A DNA stretch of 64,000 nt from Trichosphaerium sp. ATCC 40318 (GCA_038496445.1 JALMLS010000414.1:171395-235394), one strand, 5' to 3'. Numbered from the stretch's first letter, positions 11,318-22,960 are shown. Program-made: numbers and translations. Notes: generated by a model not told the origin, from the letters alone.

Positions 11318-13046
11318 ATGCAAGGTGGAGAAGACTACGACATACTTACCGCAAAATGGCCTGAGGACGATACAAGACGCGGTAAGCGCCTACTACGTGA
11401 GCTCACTGCAGAACGCGCAATAGAAGAGGCACAGACTAAACTACAGTACGTAATTTATAGCGCCTTGGCATGTTTAAAAGGTGTTAACGCCGTCAGGGAA
11501 GAAAAGGATGCTCTCATCATCTGTGGCCATGAACCACCCGAAGAGAGCCCTAGTAACATAGCAAAAGCTTGTTTAGCTGCTAATGATAAAATTTTCGCTC
11601 GGAAGCGCGCTGAGAACCTATCCTTCACGCCGGTACGCATGTTAGAATACTGTAACATGCATAACACGCCCAGCAATGCGTTTTAATTATTCCAACTTGG
11701 AATTCCTTGCTATCGCATCACCAAGTGTCATAATCGCTACACCAGCTGCTTTCACCTATTTCCTACGTATCCGTTAAATTGTTTCAACTAATCTCCACAC
11801 AAGGACGAAAAAAAGGACGTCTACAACCGTGTAGCAAAATCGTGCCAATTTGGGGACCTTTGGGCTTGTTATCAAGAAGGTACGAATTCAGAAAAACATT
11901 TTTAGGATAAACTTTGTGCATTTTGTATTTCCTTCTCTTGCCTCTAATTGACTCTATAGCCGCTATGAAAGTCGAAGGATATGGTACAGATAAGAATGCA
12001 GAGAAAGGTATGTCATACAGGGTGCCACAAAACGCCATTGCGCCTATGTTGTATCAGGAGTGTCTTCGCTTTTTGAATTTTAATAATGCGCCGTTTAACT
12101 TGCGTTAAGGTAAACAAAACCTCGGAGAGGCTTTGAAGAACGCATCAGACCTCTGTAATGAGTGTGATGATGCAGTAGCATGCAATCAGTTGGGTAAGTT
12201 CAGTCTTACAGTACGCCATGATCCAAAGGCGGCAGTAGCTCTATGGGATAAAGCGTGCACTTTGGGAGATGTAAGTTTTTTTATGTTGAATTCAATAGAA
12301 AACACGTTTTAACCATGTGATTGTATACTCACAGCGTATAGTCAGAAGCATGCCATAATGTAGGCGTTCATTATTACAATATAAAGAAAATTGGGTTAGT
12401 TTTCACTTACAAGAAATAAAAGTAATGTTTTTCTGCTTAGGTTTGAAGATTACTTCGAAAAAGGATGTGACCAAGGTAACATTACTAGCTGCGCGTACTT
12501 GGCACATCACAAAATGTACGTCAATATCCGCTGTTACTATTTTTCTCCTGGTGACTGAGACCACTCTTTTACTTTTTGCGTAGAAATCTGGATCTCTCGT
12601 CAGCGTTAAAACTTGCTGTAAAAGCATGTGATAGTGGTCATTGCGAAGGTGATGATCCTACTTTTGATCTTAATTTCTGGCTCTCAGAGATGTACCAAAG
12701 GAACCAACGTGTTGATTTAAAACATTTACTCATACATTGGCGAAATTTTAATGAAGCAACAAAATACGCATGGTTGTCATGTCAAAATTGCAAATTTTCT
12801 CAAGGTAAGAAAACACAACCAACACCAACAAGTATTCTCGCCAATAGTACTAATTTCTTCCCAAAAGGATGCCTGAAAATGGGTTTTTGGTACGACAAAG
12901 GCCTCGCTGGTTTGAATAAGAGTAAAGAACAAGCAGAACGATTTTATAGAGAAGGATGTCAACTAGGTAACCTAGAGGCATGCGTGCATCTTGGATACGT
13001 GTCTGAAGGTAGAGTAACACCAGATATTGTTGACTTTATGGTCTGA
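11318..13046 (+). CDS. Sel1-like repeat protein (COA7-like layout)
   Basis: Seven or so exons. The N-terminus, MQGGEDYDILTAKWPEDDTR, is followed by helical hairpins with the Sel1 hallmarks: KSCQFGDLWACY, ACNQLGKFSL, DKACTLGDSEACHNVGVHYY, FEKGCDQGNITSCAYLAHHK, ALKLAVKACDSGHC, GCLKMGFWYDKGLAG and REGCQLGNLEACVHLGYVSE. The paired Cys in each repeat resemble the disulfide-rich Sel1 proteins exemplified by the mitochondrial intermembrane-space factor COA7. Splicing is well supported: SFTP joins DEKKDVYNR, and FSQ joins GCLKMG across GT-AG introns in phase. A role as an assembly or scaffold factor is inferred from the fold; orthology to COA7 is not proven. Confidence 0.7.
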
Positions 13047-13472
13047 AAAAAAATAAAACAAAAAAAAAAATAAAATCAACAATTTTTTCAACTCATCGCA
13101 CTTCGTCCATGTATTACTCTATACCAGTTTATTATAAACACGGTTTTCTAGAGCGTCAATGTAGCTTTTCGACATGAGTACCTCAAGCAAACAAGAAAAA
13201 GTCGTTTAGGTTCAAAAAAATACGTCTGATTTGGTTGGATTGAGGTATTTATTATAAAACAGTTCAAGAGTACCACAAGACATCTTGTCGTTCCAACTAA
13301 AAGAAGAAGAGTCAGTTGAAGTCACTAAACGAGAAGAGGAAGAGAAAAAAACCGAGCAAGACGCCACGTGAGACGTTTGAAAGTTTTTTAAAGTTCAAAA
13401 AGTCTGCGGGTGATTTCCCTCCTAATTGCGCGAAAAGTGGTTCAAAGAAGATGTAGTAATACGTACGCCAAT

Positions 13473-14095
13473 TTACCAGTCATCATCGTCATCGGAACCA
13501 CCAAAGAGACCACCACCGCCGAGGTCTGCTTCAGATTCTTCTTCTTCCTCCTCTTCTGGTTCTGGTTCAGCTTCAGCTGCAGCATCGCCAGCAGCAGCAG
13601 GGGCATCACCACCAGCAGCTATAGCGAGTGTTAGTTGAATTTTGCTTTTTCGTTCCCACACAACAAAAATACGGCGTTTGTGGTGTTTTTTAGTGATACG
13701 CGAGCTATAAAACGTATTTTTTGTACGAACGCTGTTTTTTGCATCGCACATCAAACGGTGAAGAATTTATGTAGAAAAGCCGCCCGCTATAGAGTCTAGA
13801 GTGTCGCTAACGTACCAGCGCCGCCAGATGTGCTCAAAATAAGATCGTCAATACTGTTAGATTTGAGGACCTTTGCGAATAGACCAGGCCAGTACGGTTG
13901 CATGTCTGTAATATTAGCAGCTTTTACGAGAGTGGCCAATTTTTCAGCTGTGACTTCGAGCCCTTCATCGTGCAAAATAAGGGCAGCGTATGTGCAAGCA
14001 AGTTCGTCGCGTTTACCTGTTTCATTAGTTATTTAACAATTCTCTTTATTTACAACGCGTTTAAACGTTTTTAAGAGCTACGTGCCGTCAGACAT
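13473..14095 (-). CDS. RPLP1: 60S acidic ribosomal protein P1
   Basis: The main exon encodes [59 protein letters not shown] and LSTSGGAG, the conserved dimerising N-domain of eukaryotic P1 stalk proteins. A GTACGT donor at about 13813 joins it in phase to [20 protein letters not shown], an acidic run, then a [11 protein letters not shown] tail. P1/P2 dimers bind P0 on the large subunit and recruit translation factors through their C-terminus. The usual tail is SDDDMGFGLFD; here it is SDDDDDW, which is odd. The start is placed at ATG 14095 (MSDGT), but the phase across the first intron does not join cleanly, so a tiny extra exon or another start is possible. Confidence 0.8.
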
Positions 14096-14420
14096 TTGTA
14101 ATTATGAGTTTAAGCTGAAAGGGTGCGAAAAAATTTGGATGGCTTTCACAATAACTACGAAAAAATTCTCACGTTTGGTGACCTTAGTCAGAAGTCGGTC
14201 AATGAACGCTTCTAAATGCTTTCCTCGGTGTCCTAACTCGCTTCAACTCTTATCTGTGTGTTGTTAGAGACAATTACAAACGATTGTAATTTTGAGTTAT
14301 TTTTGTAGGCTACACTATCGCTGGGTACGGTAATATTGCTTGTCTTGAAGCGTTCCGTGTGATAGCGCTTGAAAGTGTGATTACAAGCTCACAGCGCTTG
14401 TATCGCTCGTGCACAAGGAA

Positions 14421-14640
14421 CTAATGCGTTGTACGCAACGCTGGCGGCCTCCGCACCTTTCCGGTTTGCAATGCTTTGCAAAAATGTACCAGTTCTCCAA
14501 AAAGCTCGGCTATAACGTCTATAGCAATATTTAACGCGAACAAGCCACTAAACGCCCAAAAAAAAACTTTGTGAACATACAACTCCGTATTGCGTATAAC
14601 ACTCACTGCAGTAACTACAACGCCATCCACATTAGCATTT
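14421..14640 (-). pseudogene. Possible armadillo-like exon fragment
   Basis: Minus-strand pieces read VDGVVVTAVSVIRNTEL and FGLFALNIAID, loosely like the GGIDAVVAAMRxHPNN...ACxALxNLA repeat of armadillo-type proteins. A GTATGT donor and tttag acceptor separate them. Both strands are open here and no start or continuing exon is clear. Low confidence. Confidence 0.18.
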
Positions 14641-15800
14641 TAGCAAGTACACAAAAGAGAATACACCTGTGCATCATTTGCTGGCTAAACAAACGCCTTA
14701 GGCAATAAGTGGGCGTCTCCAACTTTAGAATTCCAAAAAATAAACGACGTGTTAACAAGTAGAAAGGAAACTCCAAATCATTGGGTTTTTAATCAACAAC
14801 GAGTCAAAAACAAAATCATTCTGCCTTTCGCCTACGTCACCCCTGGCTAGTTCCCCTCTGCTGTATAAAATCCAATTGAGAAATATCTCTCTCTTTATGA
14901 GGTATTAATCAATGGCTAAAAACGGTGGAGGGTACATCTAGATGATGTTATTAACGTGATTGTAAGCCTTTAATTTTATCAACAAAAATATTTTTAACCA
15001 TTTTTAATACTAAAAAACCAAACTCATTTAAAATACGAACCTCTTCGCAAGCCTAGAAACTACATGATGTATTAACTGTATTGTAGATTTCCTCCAGTGT
15101 CAGCTGATTTCTGGCTAGTATTAATGACAGTGGAGTGGCACAGCATCTAGAGCACTGGCAAAACAATCAGCTTCATAATAAAACAAGGTAATAAAAAAGT
15201 TTTTTCGAAGCGCCAATGAGCGTGAAGAACTTGTTTTCTTTTTGGTTGTTGTGTTAGTACGAAAGAAATAACCTACCTAGCGCTGGAAGATAAACTGATA
15301 TCAATATATCTACCCGAGTATAAAATCGCAAAAAAGTCAGTACTGACATTTTTTTGATGGTTTTCAAGATAGCACGTGATAATGGAACTTTCTTTTTTTG
15401 CCTTCGCTTTTCAGGGCTTGTATTCTTGTGGGCAAAGCGCAGATTGTCTATGGAGTGGGAATCTCATTGTCGAGATGTAGAAACACCTTACGATCACGTG
15501 ATTATCTGCAAAAGAGTTTTTTTGTTTAGACAAAAACTTCAAGATTTGTAGTGTCGGGTCGACAGGTAAGTATTTAGATAGCGTACCTATAGCAAAAATG
15601 GACACTAAAGCACCATTTAAATATTTTCATGCCTAATGGCTTTGTCTGGAAACCATACTTGCTTGTGCATCCGCTCGTATTCCCAAACAAGAGATTTTTA
15701 AAGCTAAATTTGAGCAATGCAGTGTTTTATCACAAATCTGACTGTACAAGGAGTTAGGTTTATAAAAACGGCCACAAATCGTAGGCAAACGTGTGGTACC
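14641..15800. other. No recognisable gene
   Basis: Short frames only, with two CACGTG palindromes (near 15373 and 15496). Nothing supports a product. Confidence 0.35.
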
Positions 15801-15814
15801 TCTTATTTACGGAG

Positions 15815-16700
15815 TATGGCGGCGGCAGCTTTGTTGTGAGTAGATTTTTTGAGCTTTAATTTTCTTTTGTTTTTTTAACATTACTCTTTAGGCTAGCCTC
15901 TGTGTTCGACTCTGGTTTACCTGCCCCAAATAAGGCTTGCTTTGTGTGTATGGAGACCATTCGTATTAATGGATCGGGTATGAATACGTTATTACGGTGA
16001 ATACAAGGTAGTGTAAAGGAGGTACGAACTAACTCAAAATTAAGGGACTAAAACAAAAAAGAAATTTGCCGACCCGTTTTTTTTGGTCTGTTTTAACGCT
16101 GCCTGGAGGGATTTATTTTCGTCAGAAATGTTTTATACAGCGATAGAGCGTCTTTAGTTAAAACTAACAGTGTTTAGGAAACACATGACACAAGGTATTG
16201 CCGCAAAATATGTTAAACTTTGCAGTTCATTCTAGATAGTGGCGCCACTGAATCTTTGCTCTCTTACTATACCGGGTGATTCAAAACCGACGAAAACCTA
16301 CCACACAAAACTAAAATTGTTATTTATGCTTATCTAGTGCTAATGTTAGTACGTTATCTCATTTTATTAAGAACACATATCAAAATTTGTTTTTTAGTGT
16401 GTTCCGTAATTTTAGATACTGGTTTGGGAAGGCAACACCACTGCAAAAAATGGATGAAAAGAAATTATACGAACCTTTCTGTACGTGTCAATATTAGATA
16501 AATACAATAAGAAGTAACCCGAGGTTGTAAACGCGCAACAAAAGAACGGGATCAGCTTTTTTAATTTGATATTTAATATTTTATTTAGGCTCCAGGTTCA
16601 GCGTTAGAAAACCTATTACGCCCACCACGCCTCAGGCCCTTATCCCCGTATGCGATATTCTCGGCAGAAAATCAGGATATCAGTTAGAAGAATACACTAT
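15815..16700 (+). CDS. Unresolved exon fragments
   Basis: Three exon-like pieces occur between apparent splice sites. ATG near 15816 gives MAAAALL, which joins by GT-AG to LASVFDSGLPAPNKACFVC. A piece near 16227 reads FILDSGATESLLSYYTG, recalling the DSGAT active site of retropepsin-type proteases. A piece near 16590 reads APGSALENLLRPPRLRPLSP followed by YAIFSAENQD, recalling the start of an HMG box (RPxSxYxxF). The pieces do not join in phase, so I cannot say whether they form one gene or are relics of different elements. Confidence 0.25.
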
Positions 16701-17211
16701 CTCACCTAATACCAGCGAACATTATAAATCACGTGACGGGTATTTTTATTTTATTATTTTTGTCAATTACGAAATTTTATTTTTTTTTTTCTGTTATTTG
16801 GGTTATATCTTCGAAAAAACGAAGTATGAAGTAATAGCGAATAAGCATTTATTCAATGAACATACTTACATCGCGCTAAAAACCTTTCTCTTAGGAACCA
16901 TGCTATCTGGGTCTTTAAACCCAAAAGCCCTCTCCATAGGCAATCTGCATTTCGCCCATACAGCAAGTAAAGAAATAAACTTGGTCTCAAATAAATAGAT
17001 TCTGTTTTCGAAAGAAATTCGTCTTCGTACCTTTAACTTTATGGTATTTCATCAAGGAGTTTGTTGCTGTTGACAGAGGTGCAGCAAGCGCCTGGTAGAG
17101 GCGTTATCAACACGGATTTGTAATGGGCCTATTGACAATAGCAGTTTCATGTTAAAAGTTGTAAAACTATTTAACGTAAAAATTCTGGTTTTATTCTCAA
17201 GAGCGTTATGG
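16701..17211. other. No recognisable gene
   Basis: AT-rich; a 66-codon frame at 16798 has no recognisable features. Confidence 0.3.
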
Positions 17212-17251
17212 TGTTCAAGAAATAAAGTGCTGTTTCTTGTTCAAGATCGAG

Positions 17252-17483
17252 GATTTGACCTGAAATAACGCTATTTTGTGCTAGCGCTAAGATTGATTTT
17301 TCGAGACAGTTTGTGAACATAGATAGCCTTTTGCAACTCTGCAAGCTTTGCCATTAGTGTATCCTTGTGGCGTACTTTACGTGAGCATAAGTACAGAAAG
17401 TCACGTGAGTACTACAAACAGGGAATGGCCTTTTAAAAAGTAAGCTTAGCGTTAAAATAAAATAGCGCTATTCAGGTCAAATC
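17252..17483. mobile_element. Foldback MITE-like element, copy B
   Basis: About 232 bp, the inverted counterpart of 8588-8823. The ends are near-perfect inverted repeats: it starts gatttgacctgaaataacgc and ends gcgctattcaggtcaaatc. The flanks also match the other arm, so this copy was duplicated with the arm rather than transposed independently. Confidence 0.65.
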
Positions 17484-17625
17484 TTCGCGTGATGTATCTC
17501 AATCAATTGTAGCACTTTGTTAATACCGATAAGACTGATACGCTGCTTTCAGGCTAGGAAACCATATTGCACCATTTGCCTTAGTGTTGCTTAATTGCTC
17601 TACAGTTACACCTGCAAGCTACACT

Positions 17626-17712
17626 ATGGAAACGTACTGGTCTGTAGATGAGGTGTGCGGGTGGTTGGACAATGTAGGGCTTGGGGAAGTCGCTAATATC
17701 GCCAGGTACACC
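17626..17712 (+). pseudogene. Orphan SAM-domain start, copy 2
   Basis: Begins METYWSVDEVCGWLDNVGLG and reaches EVANIAR before a GTACAC donor-like site, just upstream of the LINE target-site duplication. The second half of the SAM domain is missing, and the LINE separates it from anything downstream. Confidence 0.4.
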
Positions 17713-17730
17713 ATCATGCGTGTACATACA
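17713..17730 (+). repeat. LINE target-site duplication, left
   Basis: Sequence atcatgcgtgtacataca, repeated exactly at 18966-18983. Confidence 0.9.
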
Positions 17731-18965
17731 AATTTCCACGAAAGTTAGTTAATAGGTTGTCAAAGGCTTATTCATGGTTTTTATGGGAGGCAGGGGTCTG
17801 TTATGACGACTCAAAGCAGCACAGGCCTGCCATGACATGGGAGCAGGCTGGGCTACCAGCAAAAGAGGGTGGTATAGGTTTCCAGTTCATAACAATGGCG
17901 CCTAGTGCATTCAAGGCCTCGCTATGGGAGCGTGCTTGTCTGGAATCCCCTACTTATAAAGAGTTGTGGGTGACAGGTGCGTCTGATATTGGTGCTAAGT
18001 GTGAGCGGGAATGGAAGAAAATCGGATGTAACATGATGGGAGCTGCAGGCAAGTATCGCAAAGTAGGTAGAATACTTAGCGACTATGGCAAATATACAAA
18101 GGTGCCAGTCACCAGGCCCTCGGTAGTTGAGGCTTTCAAATTGTACAATTACAAGTACATAGTTGGTTCACTTAGGTGTGTTAAAGGTTGTAATCATCCC
18201 AGAGATGTGTTATGGCGGTACCTTATGCGTGTGCTTCCGGTTACTAATAGGAAATTGGCCAGACCTCCTGAAAAGCACGAAGCTGTATTTTGGGAGTGGA
18301 AGCCTGCTTTGGCTATCGCTGCTTTGTTAGAGGATCTTACATCGTTTTTGATAGATGGTGAGTGGGGTCTGGATACTTTGTTCAGCTACGATGGTGACGT
18401 CTCAGCATTGCTGGCTATATCTATAGTTATGTCCATCATCTGGAAGTCACGTAATGATATCAAGTACGGTGGTACGCTTCTGACGTCAAAGGAGGTCAGG
18501 TTTAGGTTCAAGAAGTATTATTTATTGGCTGTCAATATCAATGACGGTATCAAGCCACCCCCCTGGGCGGTTTTTAACGACAATATAGAGTATTGGGTGT
18601 TTGACCCCAATTACAGTCACGACTACACGCCTTTTGAGCCGGCTTACAAAAATCCGTCAGCTCTTCTGGAGCGCCTCCAATATAACGAGGGCGCGTTTGC
18701 AGTGGGTCACGAGATCTCACACATCCTTCCAGATGGTACACCAGTACCTAAAGCAAGGTTGGCGCCATCCACACCAGTCCGTACAAGAAACCGATCAGTA
18801 TGGCTTAGCTCATATGTGGAATAGAGCACAAACACAAAAACTAAAAACAAGAAAAAAAAGTATAATATTGTAATAATGTACAAGCACCGCTAGTTGCTGT
18901 TGGTCCTACCAATGCATTCTGAGGTTTTATTAATAAAAACCAGCTTTACCTCAAAAAAAAAAATA
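17731..18965 (+). mobile_element. 5'-truncated LINE (non-LTR retrotransposon)
   Basis: An insertion flanked by an exact 18 bp target-site duplication. It ends in an A-rich tail (about 18953-18963) after a ttttattaataaaaacc segment. The 5' end starts abruptly inside coding sequence, as is usual after incomplete target-primed reverse transcription. Only the 3' part of the pol ORF remains. The target is the duplicated SAM-start segment, so the insertion came after the duplication: the left arm has the uninterrupted site. Confidence 0.9.
17757..18824 (+). pseudogene. LINE reverse-transcriptase ORF, C-terminal part
   Basis: A 355-codon intronless frame starting inside the polymerase ORF. MTWEQAGLPAKEGGIGFQ corresponds to the w..ic.PK..GGLG motif downstream of the RT palm, and DVLWRYLMRVLPVTNRKLAR corresponds to the region before the zinc-binding RT tail. 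The catalytic palm and endonuclease domains are absent, so this copy cannot mobilise itself. The Cys-rich knuckle expected after the LWR segment appears lost (EKHEAVFWEWKPA). The frame is otherwise intact with no internal stops, which suggests a recent insertion. Base composition is less AT-rich than the neighbouring introns. Confidence 0.75.
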
Positions 18966-18983
18966 ATCATGCGTGTACATACA
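18966..18983 (+). repeat. LINE target-site duplication, right
   Basis: Exact copy of 17713-17730. The sequence beyond it (ctaaatcgcgtttagag) continues the duplicated arm. Confidence 0.9.
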
Positions 18984-18999
18984 CTAAATCGCGTTTAGA

Positions 19000-19640
19000 G
19001 ATTATAGTTAAGTTATGAAATCAATAGGACATGGGATAATGTACATGAAAGCAAGAAAAACCCACCTGGAATATTGAAAACAGTAGGGAGAGCGTATACA
19101 ACAAAAAATTATTTTGGAACACAAAAGACATTCCCAAAAAAAGGCACCTGAAGCAAGTATACAAGTTTTAGGAATAAGAATTTGAGGTGTGTATAGTGGT
19201 CATCAATACCATGTTACATTACAAGCATAGTGTTACCTTGGCAGATGATATTAGTAATACATTGGAAATAGGACAAAACTAGAATATTACACTAGGAAAC
19301 AAAGGCTCATCCAAACCATCATGATATAATTGGGTGTGCAATAGTGTTGCTAAAATCGTCCTGAACTATTAAAAAATATGATAACCAGCACAACATTAAA
19401 AACGGAATTACAAAAAAAACTTGAACTTAGCATTTTTTTTTGGGACACTTTGCCTGTTTGACACGTGATAGGCTTTGGATATTCAAGAAAATAAAAGCAC
19501 AAATAGCCTTCACTGATTAGGATCTAAGACTGTTTTGTGTTTAATTACTGTTAACAGAATAGTAATTTGGCCAAATAGCCTTCACTGATTGGGATCTGCC
19601 TGTTTGCGTTTAAATTACTGTTAACAGTCACATCCATCAA
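19000..19640. other. Unrelated filler DNA inside the right arm
   Basis: No homology to the left arm and no ORF. It contains a tandem duplication of about 75 bp: tagccttcactgatt is followed by ggatct and ttactgttaacag at 19503-19555 and again at 19577-19628. Confidence 0.5.
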
Positions 19641-19657
19641 CGACGCCAAGCTACACT

Positions 19658-19777
19658 ATGGAAACGCACTGGTCTGTAGATGAGGTGTGTGGGTGGTTGG
19701 ACAGTGTAGGCCTTGGGGAAGTCGCTAATAGTGCCAAGTACGCTGTACTCCATGTAATTACACTGACTCGCATTTAG
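19658..19777 (+). pseudogene. Orphan SAM-domain start, copy 3
   Basis: A 39-codon frame beginning METHWSVDEVCGWLDSVGLG and ending LHVITLTRI then stop. It is equivalent to copy 1 and lies about 110 bp upstream of the F-box gene start, as copy 1 does on the other arm. Confidence 0.4.
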
Positions 19778-19884
19778 AGAGGTTGGATTAAACGGAAAAC
19801 AATTAATGGCGTTAACAACCGCAAAAATAAAGAAAACACTCTCTATTAGCGCTGGTACGCTAAAACATCATGAGGATCTAAAGT

Positions 19885-22800
19885 ATGACGTTTAATCTAG
19901 ATTTACGCAAATCGCTGTTACAAGAAATCTCTAAACTTCGTAATGTGGTTTATTCAAAGCAAAGACAAGTGTTTAGCATAAAACCAGTACGTAAATATCT
20001 CTTTAGGTTTGTACACGTGCTGTCTTCGATTGATTCTTTTTTACAAGGAACGAACAACGGGTGATAAGATTAAAGCCAACATGGACGTGGGTGAAATCCA
20101 TCAGCCCGGCACCAAGAGAAAACAAGACGATTCGACAAACGCACAAATATTATGTTATGTATGTCTCGCAAGCACTTCTGGTTAGTTATCTTACTTATGA
20201 AATAAATAGGTGAACGACAATGTTCCTCTGGAAGTACTTGTACATATCGTCAAGTTCCTAGAAAGTTCTGATCACGTGGCATGTAGATCAACATGTAAAT
20301 ATTGGTTTGACATGTGTGAAGCACATTTGCTTAAAAGTCTAACAATAACAAGTACGTATTTATTAAAACAGGTTTGTTTCAGGAACTGATTCAAATTGTA
20401 TCACTAACTGGTTTTCTTGTTAGAGGATCTCAAAAACGTACTTAAAAAGGTTCCAAATAAGATGTCTATTGGATCATTGATCATCAAAAAACAAAAGTTG
20501 CTTGCTTCTGACCTCACAGTATTAAAGAAAATGGCAAAGGATTATAAAAATCTCAAATCGTTGGTAATTAAACTTGTTTATATTCTTTACTTGTTGTGAT
20601 CTAATGTACAATCATAGACAATAGATGGTCAAACATTGAAACTCAAGGTATGTTAAACAATATTTCGGTTACGTTTAATACTGTTTGAGTTCACATGGGA
20701 CTGGTTTGATGCAATAATGTCAGAGTGTCCTATTGAATACCTGGATTTTTTGTTTACTATCTCATGTCATAAAAAGCTTCTGGAGTACAGCAAGGAGTAT
20801 GACAAAGATTAAACAAAAATGGCGGTTGACTTCTAACTGTTTTTTTTTTTCAAGTGCCAAAAAAAGAAGACTGTTGCAGCGACTGCAGGGTTTGAAGTGT
20901 GTTTTACATATTAAAAGCGATGAAGAGGTAAAAAACTTTGAAGAACTTGAATTAAATGGGTATGAATGTATTTATAAATTCAATCTAATTATATGCAAAA
21001 AAAAAGGTTGGTACATTTAGCATTAGTAAATAAACCCATATGCCACCAATCAATACTTGATTCAATAGCAGAAATACCAAACTTAAGGGTTCTACAACTA
21101 TTAATTTCAGGCGCAGGAATTGAATTGAATTTACCACAAGTGACGTACAACCAAGAGAAGAGATATTTTTGATTTTCTAAATATTTTGATGTAGAGCGCT
21201 TCAGTTGAATAGCTGGAACAAAGTAGTATTTACCAATTTCATAACACCGAATATTACAGTATTATCACTTACAGGCAGGATTAGTTTCAAAAGCATGAAA
21301 GTGAGTACCCATTGTCTACCCTAACATTTGTGCCATAAAACCCAGAACAAAACCAATTAATCTATCAAACCAAAAATACAATTTAGCTGAATGTTCAGCT
21401 AGAGCGGCATTGTTTTACCTCCACTAATATTGTTATAGGTGTTTCCCAAGATTGTGAAGCAGCTTAAAACATTGTGTACAAAAATTTGGTTTGGCATGCC
21501 AGGTTCTATTATGTCAGGCACACTTGAGACTATCTATGATACCAAGGCTGTCTGTTGTGATATCGGGTTTGTAAGTTGGGTTTTTCTTCTTTTATTCGTC
21601 CTTGACTAATACATTTATTTTTACACAGAAAACACTTGATACACCAAATCTCAAGCGATTACATTTAGATCATGCTGTACAAGATACAAACTATCCATCC
21701 CTACAAATTGCTTCATTTGACTTCGATTCCTCGAATCCAGATGAAGTCATAAAAATGTTTACACCATCACTGAAGGTATTGCACATGCCTAGAGTGACGA
21801 GTGTATTTAGCGGGGTGTGTGTAAATTGCCCATTACTGGAATATATTTCAGTGAGTGATGCCAACAATAGTTTAGAATACATTAAAAGCTTCCCATTTAC
21901 AAAATACATCACCTTCAGAAGCATCAGAGGCAATAGCACTTGGTTCATCTCTCATGATAAAATTGAATATATTGCACATAAACCTAAAGTTCAAGGGTTA
22001 AGAGTGCGCGCAACAATTGATTGTCCTTCTCTGGTACGTAGACTTTCAATAACATTTTTTTGATTTGAAACAAACTTTACAACCTTACAATCACATGACA
22101 CTGCTTGCGGGATGGTTTTAGACAGAGTTGTATCTGAGAAGTCATTACATGCTCCCTCGTTTTACAAGAAAAACAAGGAACTTAACTCATATTGAGATTG
22201 TTGATGTGAGCATCAATTGCTTGGTATTCTCAGAAACAATTGAGGAGTTTGATAACCTAGAATCGCTTATTGTTAAAGATTTTGAATTCTCCAGTCAAGG
22301 ACCACTGTCCATAACCAACAACTGCCTGAAAACATTGAGTGCGTTAATCAATCTTAATCTACACGTTAAAATAAACATCACTAACACAATGGACCAGAGT
22401 TATCAGACGCCCGTGCACAATGTATAGAACTGAATACACCTCAATTACATTTTCTCTCTTTGATCAAGTTACAACTATCCATGATAAAATGGGGTGATCA
22501 ACCAATGTGTCATCTCAAGACACTGTTGCTTGACGGGAACAGTGAACTCAATGACAAATCATTCAAAGGACCTTTTGAAAGTTTCCCATTTCCTTGTTTA
22601 TTGTGTTTGAGTCTCAAAGGTACATCCATCACTCAAGTCACACTGAAACAGATTGAAGAGCACTGTATTAATCTCACCAAGGTAATTCCATCATTTATTT
22701 TCTACCATTTTGGTTTGTGCTTTGATCTCACGTGTTTAGTTGGACTTGTCTCAAATCAAAGGAATTCCAGCAAAAGACCGTAAAGAGATTGCAAAAAGGA

Positions 22801-22931
22801 TAACAGGACAAAAAATGATACAATTAAAACCAAGAGATATACCAAGTGCTCCAACAAGACAACCTCTACGTATTCAAGCACTAGCATATGAGAAGATGCT
22901 GGATACAAGTACTTGGACTCCATTCTTTTAA
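19885..22931 (+). CDS. F-box / leucine-rich-repeat protein, copy B
   Basis: Paralogue of the gene at 5102-8194, in the opposite orientation. Exon 1 begins MTFNLDLRKSLLQEISKLRN. The F-box exon at about 20213 reads VPLEVLVHIVKFLESSDHVA then CRSTCKYWFDMCEAHLL. The exon at 20424-20590 is identical to copy A except for one residue. LRR-like segments follow: LDTPNLKRLHLDHAVQDTNY, SLKVLHMPRVTSVF, CPLLEYISVSD, NLTHIEIVDVSINCLVF, CLKTLSALINLNLHV and CHLKTLLLDGNSELNDKSF. The end is MLDTSTWTPFF. The likely role is an SCF substrate receptor. Reading frames are open in both copies across the F-box and most LRR exons, so both may be expressed; LRR faces have diverged more than the F-box. Confidence 0.7.
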
Positions 22932-22960
22932 TAAAACACCCTTGCCACATGATACAATCA

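Larger units (their letters stand above)
17212..22960 (+). repeat. Inverted duplication, right arm (interrupted)
   Basis: The counterpart of 5060-8873 in reverse orientation. It is interrupted twice: by a LINE insertion (17731-18965) and by about 640 bp of unrelated DNA (19000-19640). The SAM-start segment occurs on both sides of the interruption, at 17626 and 19658. Confidence 0.8.

Noticed and set aside
13410-13638. Plus-strand Ser-rich ORFs (runs of SSSSSGSGS)
   Set aside because: They are the antisense of the acidic/Ala-rich tail of ribosomal P1.
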